A stretch of 64,000 nucleotides of DNA, taken from assembly GCA_024693775.1 (NCBI GenBank), contig JAILKL010000120.1, forward strand, positions 1-64,000, given 5' to 3'. This stretch comes from Pseudobutyrivibrio sp. GTDB lineage: Bacteria > Bacillota > Clostridia > Lachnospirales > Lachnospiraceae. Shown here in pieces: positions 1-9,167 of this stretch. The position numbers and the translations under genes are program-made. How positions within the stretch are numbered: the stretch's first letter is position 1; each line of letters opens with the position of its first letter. The notes below the pieces were generated by a model that worked only from the letters and a program-made list of their open reading frames with translations, was not told the origin of the DNA and ran no database searches.

Positions 1-9
1 GCATCAGAA

Positions 10-840
10 CTACAGCAAAAATTCTTTTATTTTCTTTTCAACAAGCTTCACATCAATTGGAGCCTCCGCCGATTCCATAGTAATAATCAAATCTCTACCT
101 AACAGATAATCATTTTTCTCATAGCCTTGTATCTTCTTGAAATTCTTTGTTGCATACTCTATATCAGAAACAATTCCCAGATGCTCCCAATAAATAGTCT
201 TACGCGTTCTAAGGTTAAGTACTACAAAATCAGGATAAATAGTGTTATATCCTAATTCAAGCATTGGTTCATATTGATACGGAACATTATATTTATCCAG
301 CGCATCCGCAATAATCTTCTCTGATTTGGAACGTACCATTTCACCGCGATTTGTCTGATATAGACCTTCTTCGGGAAATAAGTTTTGCTGACCTGGATGA
401 TTAGACAGCCATTTTGCGATATAGCTATCCTCTGGTTCTATTATCGGATCTACCACATGCTTCCTAGCTTCCGGCAATTTTTCATATAAAACTGAAATAT
501 CACTTATATCGTAGTTTGAAATGAACTTATCAAGTTTCTTTCTTAATTCAACAAGCTTTTTATCTGTTGCTAAGGCATAGTCTCTTTGAATAAGTCCGTG
601 AACAAGCTTACTTTTCTCTTTTCCCGCATATATACGCTTACCTGTTTCTTTATCAACCAAATAATATTGGTCGCAGCCGCGGACAGTTGAAGCTTTTACG
701 CCACAGTCTGGCAACTTCTTGAGTTTGGATAAATTCTTATTATTATTTTTAATCAATTCATCTACTTCTTTTAGCTGTTCTACTAATTCTTCTTTGTAAT
801 TTCTCAACTCTTCCTCCATTTTCTTCAGCTGTGCATCCAT
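10..840 (-). CDS. Coiled-coil protein with C-terminal PD-(D/E)XK nuclease-like domain
   Basis: This 276-residue protein has no assigned function. The first ~45 residues are rich in E, K and L with heptad-like spacing, which suggests a coiled coil. The C-terminal third has the layout of a PD-(D/E)XK nuclease fold: a Glu in RSKSE near residue 173, YPDF near 203 and YWEHLG near 217. These would be the metal-binding acidic residues, with His in place of the usual Lys. Similar nuclease-like domains are common in uncharacterised Lachnospiraceae proteins (my recollection). No signal peptide or membrane segment is seen. The ATG lies inside a copy of the GGATGCA word that is repeated upstream, so DNA or RNA binding there could control translation. 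It stands alone, with guaA more than 500 bases away. A DNA-processing or regulatory role is a guess. Confidence 0.7.
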   Translation of the reverse strand: MDAQLKKMEEELRNYKEELVEQLKEVDELIKNNNKNLSKLKKLPDCGVKASTVRGCDQYYLVDKETGKRIYAGKEKSKLVHGLIQRDYALATDKKLVELRKKLDKFISNYDISDISVLYEKLPEARKHVVDPIIEPEDSYIAKWLSNHPGQQNLFPEEGLYQTNRGEMVRSKSEKIIADALDKYNVPYQYEPMLELGYNTIYPDFVVLNLRTRKTIYWEHLGIVSDIEYATKNFKKIQGYEKNDYLLGRDLIITMESAEAPIDVKLVEKKIKEFLL

Positions 841-1132
841 ATTTAATACTTCTACTAATTAGGATGCATAAACAATATTACAATTCTCCAGCTATGCATC
901 CTTTGTAAGGCTTTTACCATTATGGGATGCATAAATCACCTTATTTTTCCTTGATTTCCACCATATACTTCTTATTTCCAACGTATTATGCAACCAATTT
1001 TTCAATTAGACCAATTCGGGATGCATAGTGTCTGATGCTTATGCATCCCAATTTAGAGTTTTTAATTAATGGGATGCACGACTAAAATTTGGCATACATC
1101 CTTGCTAACCAAATCAATGTTTTGGGATGCAT
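832..1132. repeat. Array of alternating-orientation GGGATGCAT words
   Basis: The word GGGATGCAT or a one-base variant occurs forward at 862, 924, 1018, 1071 and 1124, and as its reverse complement at 832, 894, 1041 and 1093. A weaker reverse copy (TATGCAACC) lies near 977. Counting that copy, orientation alternates strictly and neighbours are mostly 22-32 bases apart. Adjacent copies can therefore form hairpins; for example 1018-1049 has ten-base arms GGGATGCATA and TATGCATCCC. The copy at 832 overlaps the start codon of the nuclease-like gene. It could be a multi-site operator, a hairpin array or a small repetitive element. The pattern is seen directly; its function is unknown. Confidence 0.85.
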
Positions 1133-1369
1133 TGCCCTCTATAAACCTCAAATAAATCTAATAAATTCACCCTGGGATAAGTGGCGAAATGAAACAATCC
1201 GCCTAGATAGTGATAGAAAAATATCATCCTTCAAATAAATGATAGAAATATAACCATTTAGCGTAAAAATGTCAACACCAATACATTGCATATTGTCATT
1301 TTATTGTCATAAGAAATAAAAAAGCCTCTGGAAGCATTGAAAATTCAATGTTTCCAGGGGCTTTAAAAA
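841..1369. other. Intergenic region between the nuclease-like gene and guaA
   Basis: These 529 bases hold the alternating GGGATGCAT array up to about 1132, then AT-rich sequence with no convincing ORF or RNA gene (about 1133-1318), then the guaA terminator hairpin at 1321-1364. Both flanking genes are on the minus strand, so the region should carry the promoter of the nuclease-like gene. I could not pick a clear -35/-10 pair. Confidence 0.7.
1321..1364 (-). terminator. Terminator of guaA
   Basis: A near-perfect hairpin with about 20-bp arms (AAAGCCTCTGGAAGCATTGA paired with its complement ending GGGGCTTT) sits six bases past the guaA stop. It is followed on the minus strand by a T-rich run. 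Confidence 0.9.
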
Positions 1370-2917
1370 TTACTCCATCTCCACTGTGCCTGGTGGCTTA
1401 GATGTAAGGTCATAGAATACGCGGTTGACGCCCTTGACCTCGTTGATGATGCGGCTCATTACGCGCTGAAGAACCTCAAATGGAATCTCTGATGCCTCAG
1501 CTGTCATGAAGTCCACTGTCTCTACAGCACGTAGCACGACTGCATAATCATAAGTACGCTCATCTCCCATAACACCTACGGAGCGCATGTTAGTGAGCGC
1601 TGCGAAATACTGATCAGGAAGCTTTTCAAGCCCTGCCTCAGCAAGCTCTGTTCTATAGATATAGTCAGCATCCTGAACAATGCGAACCTTTTCTGCTGTA
1701 ACCTCTCCGATGATACGAATACCAAGTCCTGGACCTGGGAATGGCTGACGGAATACTAAGTATTCTGGAAGACCAAGCTCTAAACCTACCTGGCGTACCT
1801 CATCCTTGAAAAGATTGCGAAGTGGCTCGATGATTTCCTTGAAATCAACGTAGTCAGGGAGGCCACCTACGTTGTGATGAGACTTGATAACCACTGACTC
1901 ACCACCAAGTCCTGACTCAACAACATCTGGATAAATAGTACCCTGTGCAAGGAAATCTACTGTTCCAATCTTCTTAGCTTCTTCCTCGAAGACACGGATA
2001 AATTCCTCACCAATAATCTTACGCTTGCGCTCTGGCTCTTCTACGCCAGCAAGCTTTCCATAATATCTCTCTGCTGCATTAACACGAACAAAGTTTATAT
2101 CAAATGAACCATTAGGGCCAAATACACCCTCTACCTCATCTCCTTCGTTCTTACGAAGTAGACCATGATCTACGAAAACACATGTAAGCTGTTTTCCAAT
2201 AGCTTTTGCTAAAAGTGCTGCAAGTACAGATGAATCCACACCACCTGAAAGGGCAAGTAATACCTTTCCATCTCCTACAGTCTCACGGATTTCATTAATA
2301 GTATGCTCTACAAATGAATCCATTCTCCACTCACCTGCTGTACCACAGATATTGCGTACAAAATTGTGAAGGATGTCCTTTCCCTGTACAGTATGAAGAA
2401 CCTCAGGGTGGAACTGAATAGCATAAAGCTTTTTGTCCTCATTAGCTGCTGCAGCAACTGGGCAATCAGCTGTGTGAGCAATAATATCAAATCCTGGTGC
2501 AGTCTTGCTGATGTAATCAAAATGACTCATCCAAACAGTAGTAGTCTTTTCTACACCTGCAAATAGTGTATCAAAAGCACCATCGATGAAAGTTTCTGTC
2601 TTTCCATACTCTCTAACTGGAGCCTTTTCTACCTTTCCTCCAAGGACATGCATCATAAGCTGTGCGCCATAGCAAAGGCCGAGCACTGGGATGCCAAGTT
2701 CGAATAATTCCTTAGTATATGTAGGCGCTCCCTCTTCATAACATGAATTAGGACCTCCTGTAAGGATAATTCCCTTTGGATTCATTTTTTTAATCTGATC
2801 GATTGGGGTGCGATAAGAATAGATTTCGCAATAGACATTACATTCTCTGACACGACGAGCAACCAGCTGGTTGTACTGTCCGCCAAAGTCGATAACAATG
2901 ACTTTTTCCTGGTTCAT
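1370..2917 (-). CDS. guaA: GMP synthase (glutamine-hydrolysing)
   Basis: GuaA converts XMP to GMP in the cytoplasm, using ATP and ammonia from glutamine. The 515 residues match the usual family length. The N-terminal class I amidotransferase domain shows the ILTGGPNS motif, the nucleophile-containing GLCYGAQ and the FHPE motif with its His and Glu. The ATP-pyrophosphatase domain has the P-loop [11 protein letters not shown] near residue 222, and the C-terminal dimerisation domain ends with the typical [13 protein letters not shown]. An AAAGGAG ribosome site lies six bases before the ATG. The gene is monocistronic, with its own terminator. No purine riboswitch core is visible in the 190 bases upstream. 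A guanine deaminase gene is also in the window, but it is far away. Confidence 0.98.
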   Translation of the reverse strand: MNQEKVIVIDFGGQYNQLVARRVRECNVYCEIYSYRTPIDQIKKMNPKGIILTGGPNSCYEEGAPTYTKELFELGIPVLGLCYGAQLMMHVLGGKVEKAPVREYGKTETFIDGAFDTLFAGVEKTTTVWMSHFDYISKTAPGFDIIAHTADCPVAAAANEDKKLYAIQFHPEVLHTVQGKDILHNFVRNICGTAGEWRMDSFVEHTINEIRETVGDGKVLLALSGGVDSSVLAALLAKAIGKQLTCVFVDHGLLRKNEGDEVEGVFGPNGSFDINFVRVNAAERYYGKLAGVEEPERKRKIIGEEFIRVFEEEAKKIGTVDFLAQGTIYPDVVESGLGGESVVIKSHHNVGGLPDYVDFKEIIEPLRNLFKDEVRQVGLELGLPEYLVFRQPFPGPGLGIRIIGEVTAEKVRIVQDADYIYRTELAEAGLEKLPDQYFAALTNMRSVGVMGDERTYDYAVVLRAVETVDFMTAEASEIPFEVLQRVMSRIINEVKGVNRVFYDLTSKPPGTVEME

Positions 2918-3109
2918 TAGACACTCCTTTGAAAAAAATTCAACAAATTTCCTATAGTATAGGAGAATTTTTGCATTTCTTCAACCATAAATATTAATAA
3001 AATCAACATTTAATTCGATATAAAAGATGAGATATTTTCTAATCATTAAATGAACTAATATCTCGAGCCCAAAAACGAATTTATTTTGTTCAAATAAAAG
3101 GATCTAGAT

Positions 3110-3610
3110 ATGAATGTAACTATTACAAATTCCTTAAGCCTAAGATTATATTATGGAAGCTATTCAAAGCTTGCCAAGGGGTCCACACGTAATGATGTTA
3201 CTACTGGCACCCTTTCTTTTGCTGACTCTAGAGCTCTGAGAAATGCTATCAGAAAACTACAGGATTTTGATTTTCAGGAGGCGACGGATACACAGATTCA
3301 GGAAAAACTAAATGCCTTTGCCAGTGCTATGAACAACACTCTAAGCTCTGCAAAATCCTACGGAACCAACGATACATCTGTAAAAAATGCTGTAAATAAA
3401 ATAAAGACTCTAAATAATGAATACGCATCTGATTTGAAAAAAATCGGTATCACTGTTAATAAGGACGGCACCATGTCTGTCTATGAAAACGCTGCAACCA
3501 ACTATTCAGCTAAGCGCTTTGATAACTTTTTTGATAAGGATTCTTCATACCTAAATAGCATCTATGATGCTGCAAAACGTATAAACCGAAAGGTAGATAT
3601 TATGCTCTAG
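3110..3610 (+). CDS. Small protein resembling the FliD C-terminal region, function unknown
   Basis: This 166-residue protein is Asn-, Ser- and Ala-rich, helical, and has no signal peptide or membrane segment. Its C-terminal half (GI-V-KDGTMSVYENA, then FDNFF and a final helix) resembles the C-terminal part of flagellar hook-capping proteins (FliD type), where 'dG.msid...' is followed by a helical tail. It is far too short to be FliD, and no flagellar genes are near. Similar short proteins occur in Butyrivibrio relatives (my recollection). An AAAAGGA site lies about nine bases before the ATG. The upstream region, shared with the divergent guaA gene, contains a dyad (GAGATATT near 3030 and AATATCTC near 3057) that may be regulatory. 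Function is unassigned. Confidence 0.65.
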   Translation: MNVTITNSLSLRLYYGSYSKLAKGSTRNDVTTGTLSFADSRALRNAIRKLQDFDFQEATDTQIQEKLNAFASAMNNTLSSAKSYGTNDTSVKNAVNKIKTLNNEYASDLKKIGITVNKDGTMSVYENAATNYSAKRFDNFFDKDSSYLNSIYDAAKRINRKVDIML

Positions 3611-3655
3611 CTTTTAAACTTGAACTTTTCTATTATTTAGACTACATTATCATAT

Positions 3656-3694
3656 GGAAAAGATTGTTTATTTGCGAGGGAGGACAGCTTTTCC
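3656..3694 (+). terminator. Possible weak terminator or attenuator before trkA
   Basis: GGAAAAG at 3656 can pair with CTTTTCC at 3688, followed by TATTTTATTTT. The 7-bp stem with a long loop is weak. It could end the upstream small gene or attenuate trkA transcription. Confidence 0.35.
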
Positions 3695-3718
3695 TATTTT
3701 ATTTTCGGAGGATGAATA

Positions 3719-5107
3719 ATGAATCTATTGAAACCCTCAAAAAGAGGGCTAAAAATCATAATAGTAGGATGTGGTAAAGTTGGTAGAACTCTTGTAGACC
3801 GCCTATCTAAAGAGGGTCACGATATTGTAGTCATCGACAAAAATCAAGACACTATCAATTCACTTGTTAACCTTTATGATATTATGGGCATCCAGGGAAA
3901 TGGCGCTAGTTATAACACACAGTTAGAGGCTGGCATCACCGATGCCGATTTAATTATTGCAGTTACAAATTCAGATGAATTGAATCTTCTTTGCTGCACA
4001 ATTGCAAAGCAGGTTGGTGACTGTGCATCTATCGCTCGAGTTCGAAACCCAGACTATTCAAAAGAAATTTCATATCTACAAGAAAAATTAGGTCTTGTAA
4101 TGATTATTAACCCTGAATTAGAAGCAGCTCAAGAGATTTCTTCTATACTATCTCTTCCTTCTACCTTAGAGGTTTCTTCTTTTGCCCACGGCCAATCAGA
4201 AATGGTTGAATTCAAAATCGATGAAGGCAATGTTCTAAATGGCCTGGCCATTAAAGACCTAAATTCAACAATAACAAGCCGTGTGCTCATTACAGCTGTA
4301 AAGCGTGGCTCTGAGGTAACCATCCCATCCGGTGATTTTGTGCTAAATGCAGGAGATATTGTCCTTGCTGTTGGTACTAGACGTTTCGCCCGTATTTTCC
4401 TAGGTGAAATCGGATTCAAGACACGTCAGGTAAAGGATTGCCTGATTGTTGGTGGTGGAAAGGCTTCATATTACTTAGCCAAAATATTATTACAAAGTAA
4501 AATCAACGTACGCATTATCGAAAGAAATAAGGAACGTTGCGAGGAATTAGCAGTTGCTCTACCAAAGGCCACCATTATAAATGGTGATGGCGGCGACGAG
4601 GCTCTTCTTCGTGAGGAGGGTATCGAATACGTAGAAAGCTTTGTTCCTCTTACAGGAATTGACGAGGAAAACATTTTGCTCACCCTTTATGCCAACCAGG
4701 TCAGTGACACAAAGGTGGTTACAAAGGTAAACCGTATTAATTTTGATAACGTACTTTCACAGCTAAACCTAGGCTCCGTTGTTTATCCTAGACATATTAC
4801 TGCGGAATCAATCATCGCTTATGTTAGAGCTAAAAGTGCATCTGGTGATGGAGATGATATCCTTACTCTCTACCATCTTCTTGATCAAAAAGTTGAGGCT
4901 ATTGAATTCAAAATCAGAGAAGAATCAAAGGCTACAGGCGTGCCTTTCTCTGTATTATCCTTCAAGGATAATGTGTTGGTGGCTGCCATTAATAGAAATG
5001 GTAAAATCATCATTCCTACAGGTTCTGATACCATTGAGGTAAATGACACTGTAATCGTTGTCACTACACACACTGGATTCGCTACAATTTTAGATACTTT
5101 GAGGTAA
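3719..5107 (+). CDS. trkA: Trk potassium uptake regulatory subunit TrkA
   Basis: TrkA is the cytoplasmic gating ring that binds NAD(H) or nucleotides and controls the TrkH potassium channel. The 462-residue protein has the duplicated form: two RCK N-domains with Rossmann nucleotide motifs (GCGKVGRTL near residue 18, and GGGKASYYLAK in the second half), each followed by a TrkA-C domain. The acidic residue ending the second beta strand (VVIDKN) suits NAD binding. A GGAGG site precedes the ATG. trkH starts six bases after the stop, so the two form an operon and presumably one complex. No c-di-AMP riboswitch was recognised in the short leader. Confidence 0.95.
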   Translation: MNLLKPSKRGLKIIIVGCGKVGRTLVDRLSKEGHDIVVIDKNQDTINSLVNLYDIMGIQGNGASYNTQLEAGITDADLIIAVTNSDELNLLCCTIAKQVGDCASIARVRNPDYSKEISYLQEKLGLVMIINPELEAAQEISSILSLPSTLEVSSFAHGQSEMVEFKIDEGNVLNGLAIKDLNSTITSRVLITAVKRGSEVTIPSGDFVLNAGDIVLAVGTRRFARIFLGEIGFKTRQVKDCLIVGGGKASYYLAKILLQSKINVRIIERNKERCEELAVALPKATIINGDGGDEALLREEGIEYVESFVPLTGIDEENILLTLYANQVSDTKVVTKVNRINFDNVLSQLNLGSVVYPRHITAESIIAYVRAKSASGDGDDILTLYHLLDQKVEAIEFKIREESKATGVPFSVLSFKDNVLVAAINRNGKIIIPTGSDTIEVNDTVIVVTTHTGFATILDTLR

Positions 5108-5113
5108 CTTTTA

Positions 5114-6634
5114 ATGAATAAATCGGTAATTCGCTTTGTTTTAGGATATGTCATAGGATTTCTAGGATTGTTTTTATTGCTTCCAGTTCTTGTGGCATTT
5201 ATATATCACGAATCAGAATGGATGGAATACGCTATTGTCGCTTTTCCATGCCTAATAATCGGCGTAATCAATTCAAATTTACGTCCTAAAAGATTTGCTT
5301 TTTATTTAAAAGAAGGATTTTTCTGCACAGGTGCATCATGGGTAGCGCTCTCAGCAATTGGGGCCCTTCCTCTATATCTTACCGGCGAAATTCCTACATA
5401 TATCGACGCATTATTTGAGGCAGTTTCAGGCTTTACCACCACTGGTGCATCGGTAATCGATAATGTAGAGCTACTCAGCCATGCTTCTTTATTCTGGCGA
5501 AGCTTTACACATCTTATCGGTGGTATGGGAGTACTTGTATTCCTTCTTACAGTCATTCCTCTAGCCGGAGGTGATGGCACACAGTTCAACCTTATGAAGG
5601 CAGAATCTCCTGGCCCATCAGTTGGAAAGCTTGTACCAAAGCTAAAGAACACAGCACAAATGCTTTATATTATTTATCTAGGTCTTTGTGGTTTAGAGAT
5701 TGTTTTTCTATTGATTGCAGGTATGTCTCCATTCGAGGCGATTAATACAGCCTGTGCCACTGCTGGTACTGGTGGATTTGGTATATACGCAGATAGCTGT
5801 GCTGACTTTAATGTTGCTTGTCAGTGGATAATCGCTACCTTCATGTTTATATTTGGTGTAAATTTCAACTTCTATTACTACATCCTTTTCCATCATGCAA
5901 AGGATGCCTTCAAAATGGAAGAGGTAAGAATGTATGCCCTACTTACAGTTGCTTCAGTAGGCATTATCACTATAAACACCTTGAGCAGCAGCGCCGGACT
6001 ATTTGATGCTCTCACAAAGGCAGCCTTCCAGGTTACTTCTGTGCAGTCATCAACTGGTTTTTCTACTACAGACTTTGCCCTATGGCCACAGGCAAGCCGC
6101 TGTGTACTGGTTATCCTTATGTTCATAGGCGCCTGCGCAGGTTCCACTGGTGGCGGTATAAAGGTATCCCGTTTTATCTTAATGGGAAAGGCCGTACACA
6201 AGGAATTAATCAGCTATATTCATCCACGTAGCGTCCGTAAGACCATGATGGATGGCAAGCCAGTAGACCATGATACAATACGTTCAAACAATGTATTCTT
6301 CGGTACTTTTATGATTATTTTCTTTATCAGTACATTTTGTTTGTCCTTTGAGAATTTGGATTTTTCAACTGTATTCACAGCTGTTATAGCCACCATGAGT
6401 AACATTGGTCCTGGTCTTAGCAAGGTCGGACCAGCCTTGAACTTTGGCTTTTTCAACAATTTTTCAAAGATCATTCTTATTATTGATATGCTGGCTGGCA
6501 GACTGGAATTGTTCCCAATTCTAATGCTATTCCATCCAACTATCTGGAAAGAGCTGGCCACCTCACATCATGTCCCAAAACTTAAGAATGCAGGAAAATG
6601 TTGGAACGAACAATCAAAAATGAAAAAATTTTAA
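5114..6634 (+). CDS. trkH: Trk potassium transporter channel subunit TrkH
   Basis: This is the integral membrane potassium-translocating subunit. The 506 residues, with about 10-12 hydrophobic segments, match TrkH. The four pore-loop filter regions are visible: SGFTTTGAS, AGTGGFG, QSSTGFSTTDF and SNIGPGLS. These are the typical degenerate glycine filters of the TrkH/KtrB family. The ribosome site (GAGGTAA) overlaps the trkA stop region, which indicates translational coupling. The end overlaps sequence upstream of the next gene, whose likely ATG is at 6655. Confidence 0.95.
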   Translation: MNKSVIRFVLGYVIGFLGLFLLLPVLVAFIYHESEWMEYAIVAFPCLIIGVINSNLRPKRFAFYLKEGFFCTGASWVALSAIGALPLYLTGEIPTYIDALFEAVSGFTTTGASVIDNVELLSHASLFWRSFTHLIGGMGVLVFLLTVIPLAGGDGTQFNLMKAESPGPSVGKLVPKLKNTAQMLYIIYLGLCGLEIVFLLIAGMSPFEAINTACATAGTGGFGIYADSCADFNVACQWIIATFMFIFGVNFNFYYYILFHHAKDAFKMEEVRMYALLTVASVGIITINTLSSSAGLFDALTKAAFQVTSVQSSTGFSTTDFALWPQASRCVLVILMFIGACAGSTGGGIKVSRFILMGKAVHKELISYIHPRSVRKTMMDGKPVDHDTIRSNNVFFGTFMIIFFISTFCLSFENLDFSTVFTAVIATMSNIGPGLSKVGPALNFGFFNNFSKIILIIDMLAGRLELFPILMLFHPTIWKELATSHHVPKLKNAGKCWNEQSKMKKF

Positions 6635-6654
6635 AAATCGTTTACAATAAACAT

Positions 6655-7308
6655 ATGAATATTACAATCTTAAAAATGACTGATGCTTACGAGTATCAGT
6701 CATTTTATAAATCACAGAAAAACTTAATAATAAAAGACTTTAGAGAATTGGAGGGCACCAGATGCTATCTAGATGATGCTGCCAAAAGCACCATCACAGA
6801 ATCCATAAAGGATTGCCCTGTGGATGGCATTCATTTTATCGACTCCGGCAATTACCATTATCTATCATTACTATGGCTTTCTATGATTGATGAGCCCTTC
6901 AATCTCGTGCTATTCGACCACCATCCTGACAATCAACCACCTAGTTTTGGCTCTATTACCTCCTGTGGAGGCTGGGTACTAGAATCTCAGGAAACACTAC
7001 CTCACCTTAATAACGTATATACGTATGGCGTAGGCCAGGAAATACCGCCAAAAAGCATTCCTAACGACCTTCCTATATATATTTCTATAGACAAGGATGT
7101 TCTTTCCACAGAATACGCAATTACGGATTGGGATCAGGGTGATATGACATTGCCCACAATGATTTCCATGCTAAAAGATATTTTCCACAATCATAAAATT
7201 ATAGGTGTAGATATCTGTGGTGATAGCAGTGAAGAGGCTTCCTCTGGGGCAGAGATTAATAATCTGACAAATGAGACTCTTTTTGACTTTTTGTGTGCAA
7301 ACTTTTAA
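6655..7308 (+). CDS. Arginase/agmatinase-family (ureohydrolase-like) protein
   Basis: This is a cytoplasmic metal-dependent ureohydrolase-fold protein of about 217 residues, shorter than classical arginases (about 300). Metal-binding signatures are present: FDHHPD near residue 88, ISIDKDVL near 143 and TDWDQG just after, plus a late GVDICGD. The substrate cannot be told; the family includes arginase, agmatinase, formiminoglutamase and proteins of unknown substrate. An in-frame ORF extends upstream to 6598 inside trkH, but the ATG at 6655 gives the natural start (MNITILKM). No strong ribosome site is visible, which leaves the start uncertain. It lies 20 bases after trkH and may be read through from that operon. 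Confidence 0.8.
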   Translation: MNITILKMTDAYEYQSFYKSQKNLIIKDFRELEGTRCYLDDAAKSTITESIKDCPVDGIHFIDSGNYHYLSLLWLSMIDEPFNLVLFDHHPDNQPPSFGSITSCGGWVLESQETLPHLNNVYTYGVGQEIPPKSIPNDLPIYISIDKDVLSTEYAITDWDQGDMTLPTMISMLKDIFHNHKIIGVDICGDSSEEASSGAEINNLTNETLFDFLCANF

Positions 7309-7393
7309 AATATAAGTAAGGATTCATTGGTTATTTTTACAATAAATTTGCTATACGGAATCTTAAATAATTGTCTTATAGGAGGGCACCACT

Positions 7394-7996
7394 ATGTATC
7401 CAGTTATTACAATCAGTAGAGAGTTCGGCAGCGGTGGCCATAGCATTGGCGAAAAGGTTGCAAAACAACTTAACATCCCTTTTTACGACGGTGAAATCGT
7501 AAATAGAGTTGCCGTGGAAAGCGGCTATGCAAAAGAGTTAATCGAGACTCAAGGCGAATATACTTCATCCACAGCAATGTGGTTTGATATTTCTTCAGCA
7601 GGCTCTATGTACTTCCAAAGTCCACAGGACGAAATCTTTATAGCGCAGAAAAAGGTTATCCTCGAATGTGCTAAAAAGGGACCATGTGTAATCGTTGGTC
7701 GTTGTGCTGATTATATTCTTCGTAAGGAAGGTATCCGCAGCCTCAATGTAATGATTCACGCTGATATGGAGCACAGAAAAAAGAGAGTCTTAGAAAGATA
7801 CGAAAATATCGAAAACGTTAGTATTGAAAAAAGACTTGCTAAAAAGGATAAGCAGAGAAAAACCTATTACAAATATTATACAGACAAAAATTGGGGCGAT
7901 TTCCGCGAATATGATGTTATGCTAGACAGCGGTACATTAGGCGAGGAAATGTGCGTAAAGACTATCTGTGATTTAGCAGAAACATTCCCAGAATAA
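7394..7996 (+). CDS. Cytidylate kinase-like family protein
   Basis: This 200-residue cytoplasmic P-loop protein belongs to the cytidylate-kinase-like family (AAA_26). It opens with the hallmark ITISREFGSGG, in which the glycine-rich loop replaces a classical Walker A, followed by IPFYDGEIV. IVGRCADYIL in the middle and the R/K-rich lid segment (EHRKKRVLERY) are also typical. Members are common in Clostridia, and their true substrate is mostly unproven; the canonical CMP kinase is usually a separate gene. A strong AGGAGG site precedes the ATG. The gene is probably monocistronic and ends at a bidirectional terminator. Confidence 0.88.
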   Translation: MYPVITISREFGSGGHSIGEKVAKQLNIPFYDGEIVNRVAVESGYAKELIETQGEYTSSTAMWFDISSAGSMYFQSPQDEIFIAQKKVILECAKKGPCVIVGRCADYILRKEGIRSLNVMIHADMEHRKKRVLERYENIENVSIEKRLAKKDKQRKTYYKYYTDKNWGDFREYDVMLDSGTLGEEMCVKTICDLAETFPE

Positions 7997-7999
7997 AAT

Positions 8000-8035
8000 A
8001 AAGAGTCTCTCACGTGAAAGTGAGGGACTCTTTTT
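8000..8035. terminator. Bidirectional terminator
   Basis: The hairpin AAAGAGTCTCTCAC / GTGAGGGACTCTTT (14-bp arms, one mismatch) has loop GTGAAA and a T run. It separates the convergent kinase-like (+) and lipase (-) genes. Confidence 0.92.
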
Positions 8036-8037
8036 AA

Positions 8038-9042
8038 TTACTGAATATTTGAATACCAGAACTCTACTGCTCTATTTAACCAGCCATCTGCTTTTGTATG
8101 ACGGCCTAGCCCTATGCCATGTGGCACTCCAAAATGCTTTTCATAGATATGCTTAATATTATGCTTTTTCAGGCATGAATCAAACACATCTGCATGTCTG
8201 CTGGCTGGGACAAGTACATCCCAGGAACCTGAATACATAAATGTAGGTGGGTAGTCCTCCTCGATATACTTTTGCACATCTAGAAGCTCACGTCCTCTAC
8301 GTATATGCGATAATCCAAACATATGGAAGCTTCCTCGATTTGAAAGCCATACTCCCAATATACCAATCCAAATATTCCAATATGGATGGTGTAACCAATC
8401 GTTTACGCAGGTCCATGGGTATCCTAGGATGATTGTTGCAGGCTTTGGAAGCTGATAATCCATATAGCCAAATTTGTGACTGGCAAAAATGCCTGCAAGG
8501 TTTCCGCCTGCTGAAAATCCCATGAGTGCATAGCCTTCCATGGTGATATTCCACTTCTCCTGATTTTTCTCTATTAACTGTAATGCTTTGCCTAGGTCCT
8601 CCATAGGTCCGAAGGCTGTGCAGGAAATACCTGTTCTATACTCTAAAATAAAGGCATTTACTCCCATTCTATTGAGGGCAGCAGCCAAAGGATATCCCTC
8701 CTGCTTTGTACAAAGATGTGCATAGCCTCCTCCAGGCAGGATTACTACAAATCTCTTGCTAGTAGGATTATCACTTGGGAAATACATAAGGCGTACATCA
8801 TTTTTCTTTTTATCTGCCTTCATTTCCTCGATGGAATATACAGGAATCTGTGTAAATCTACCATCTGCCTTTAGCTTTTTGACTCTGAGCTTTCCACCCT
8901 TTACGTCATTGCTCATCTTTTCGATGAAATACATTCTAAGTACTGAATATAATGTAAAAGCAAAGGTCAGAATCAGGTATACAACCAAAATGGTACGTAC
9001 TGCTTCTCCTGCTCCATCCGCAAACAAATAAATATTTTTCAT
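8038..9042 (-). CDS. Membrane-anchored alpha/beta hydrolase (esterase/lipase family)
   Basis: This is a serine hydrolase with the esterase/lipase fold of the BD-FAE/acetylesterase type. It shows LPGGGYAHL (oxyanion-hole region, near residue 113), the nucleophile elbow GFSAGG (near 176), a likely acid in SWDVLVPASRHAD, and a late HG in GVPHGIGLG. A hydrophobic segment at about residues 8-30 after a short N-terminus suggests a signal anchor. The ATG at 9042 is preferred because ACTGGAGAC lies just before it; an in-frame GTG at 9069 lacks a site. In a plant-fibre degrader this could be a carbohydrate or short-chain acyl esterase, but the substrate cannot be read from sequence. Confidence 0.85.
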   Translation of the reverse strand: MKNIYLFADGAGEAVRTILVVYLILTFAFTLYSVLRMYFIEKMSNDVKGGKLRVKKLKADGRFTQIPVYSIEEMKADKKKNDVRLMYFPSDNPTSKRFVVILPGGGYAHLCTKQEGYPLAAALNRMGVNAFILEYRTGISCTAFGPMEDLGKALQLIEKNQEKWNITMEGYALMGFSAGGNLAGIFASHKFGYMDYQLPKPATIILGYPWTCVNDWLHHPYWNIWIGILGVWLSNRGSFHMFGLSHIRRGRELLDVQKYIEEDYPPTFMYSGSWDVLVPASRHADVFDSCLKKHNIKHIYEKHFGVPHGIGLGRHTKADGWLNRAVEFWYSNIQ

Positions 9043-9111
9043 ATTAGTCTCCAGTTTATTTAAATTCACTCACCAAAAAAATATATTAATATTATAATCG
9101 AATTTTTTCAA

Positions 9112-9149
9112 TAAAAAAACCAATAGGCAGTGAACTCACCACCTATTGG
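9112..9149 (-). terminator. Terminator of the hypB/flavoprotein unit
   Basis: CCAATAGG at 9120 pairs with CCTATTGG at 9142. On the minus strand the stem is followed by TTTTTTTATTG. It lies 19 bases past the flavoprotein stop. Confidence 0.88.
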
Positions 9150-9167
9150 ATATTTAATCATTTCAAA

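Noticed and set aside
2918-3109. Purine riboswitch upstream of guaA
   Set aside because: No match to the conserved core of guanine or adenine aptamers was seen on the minus strand; only a small dyad is present.
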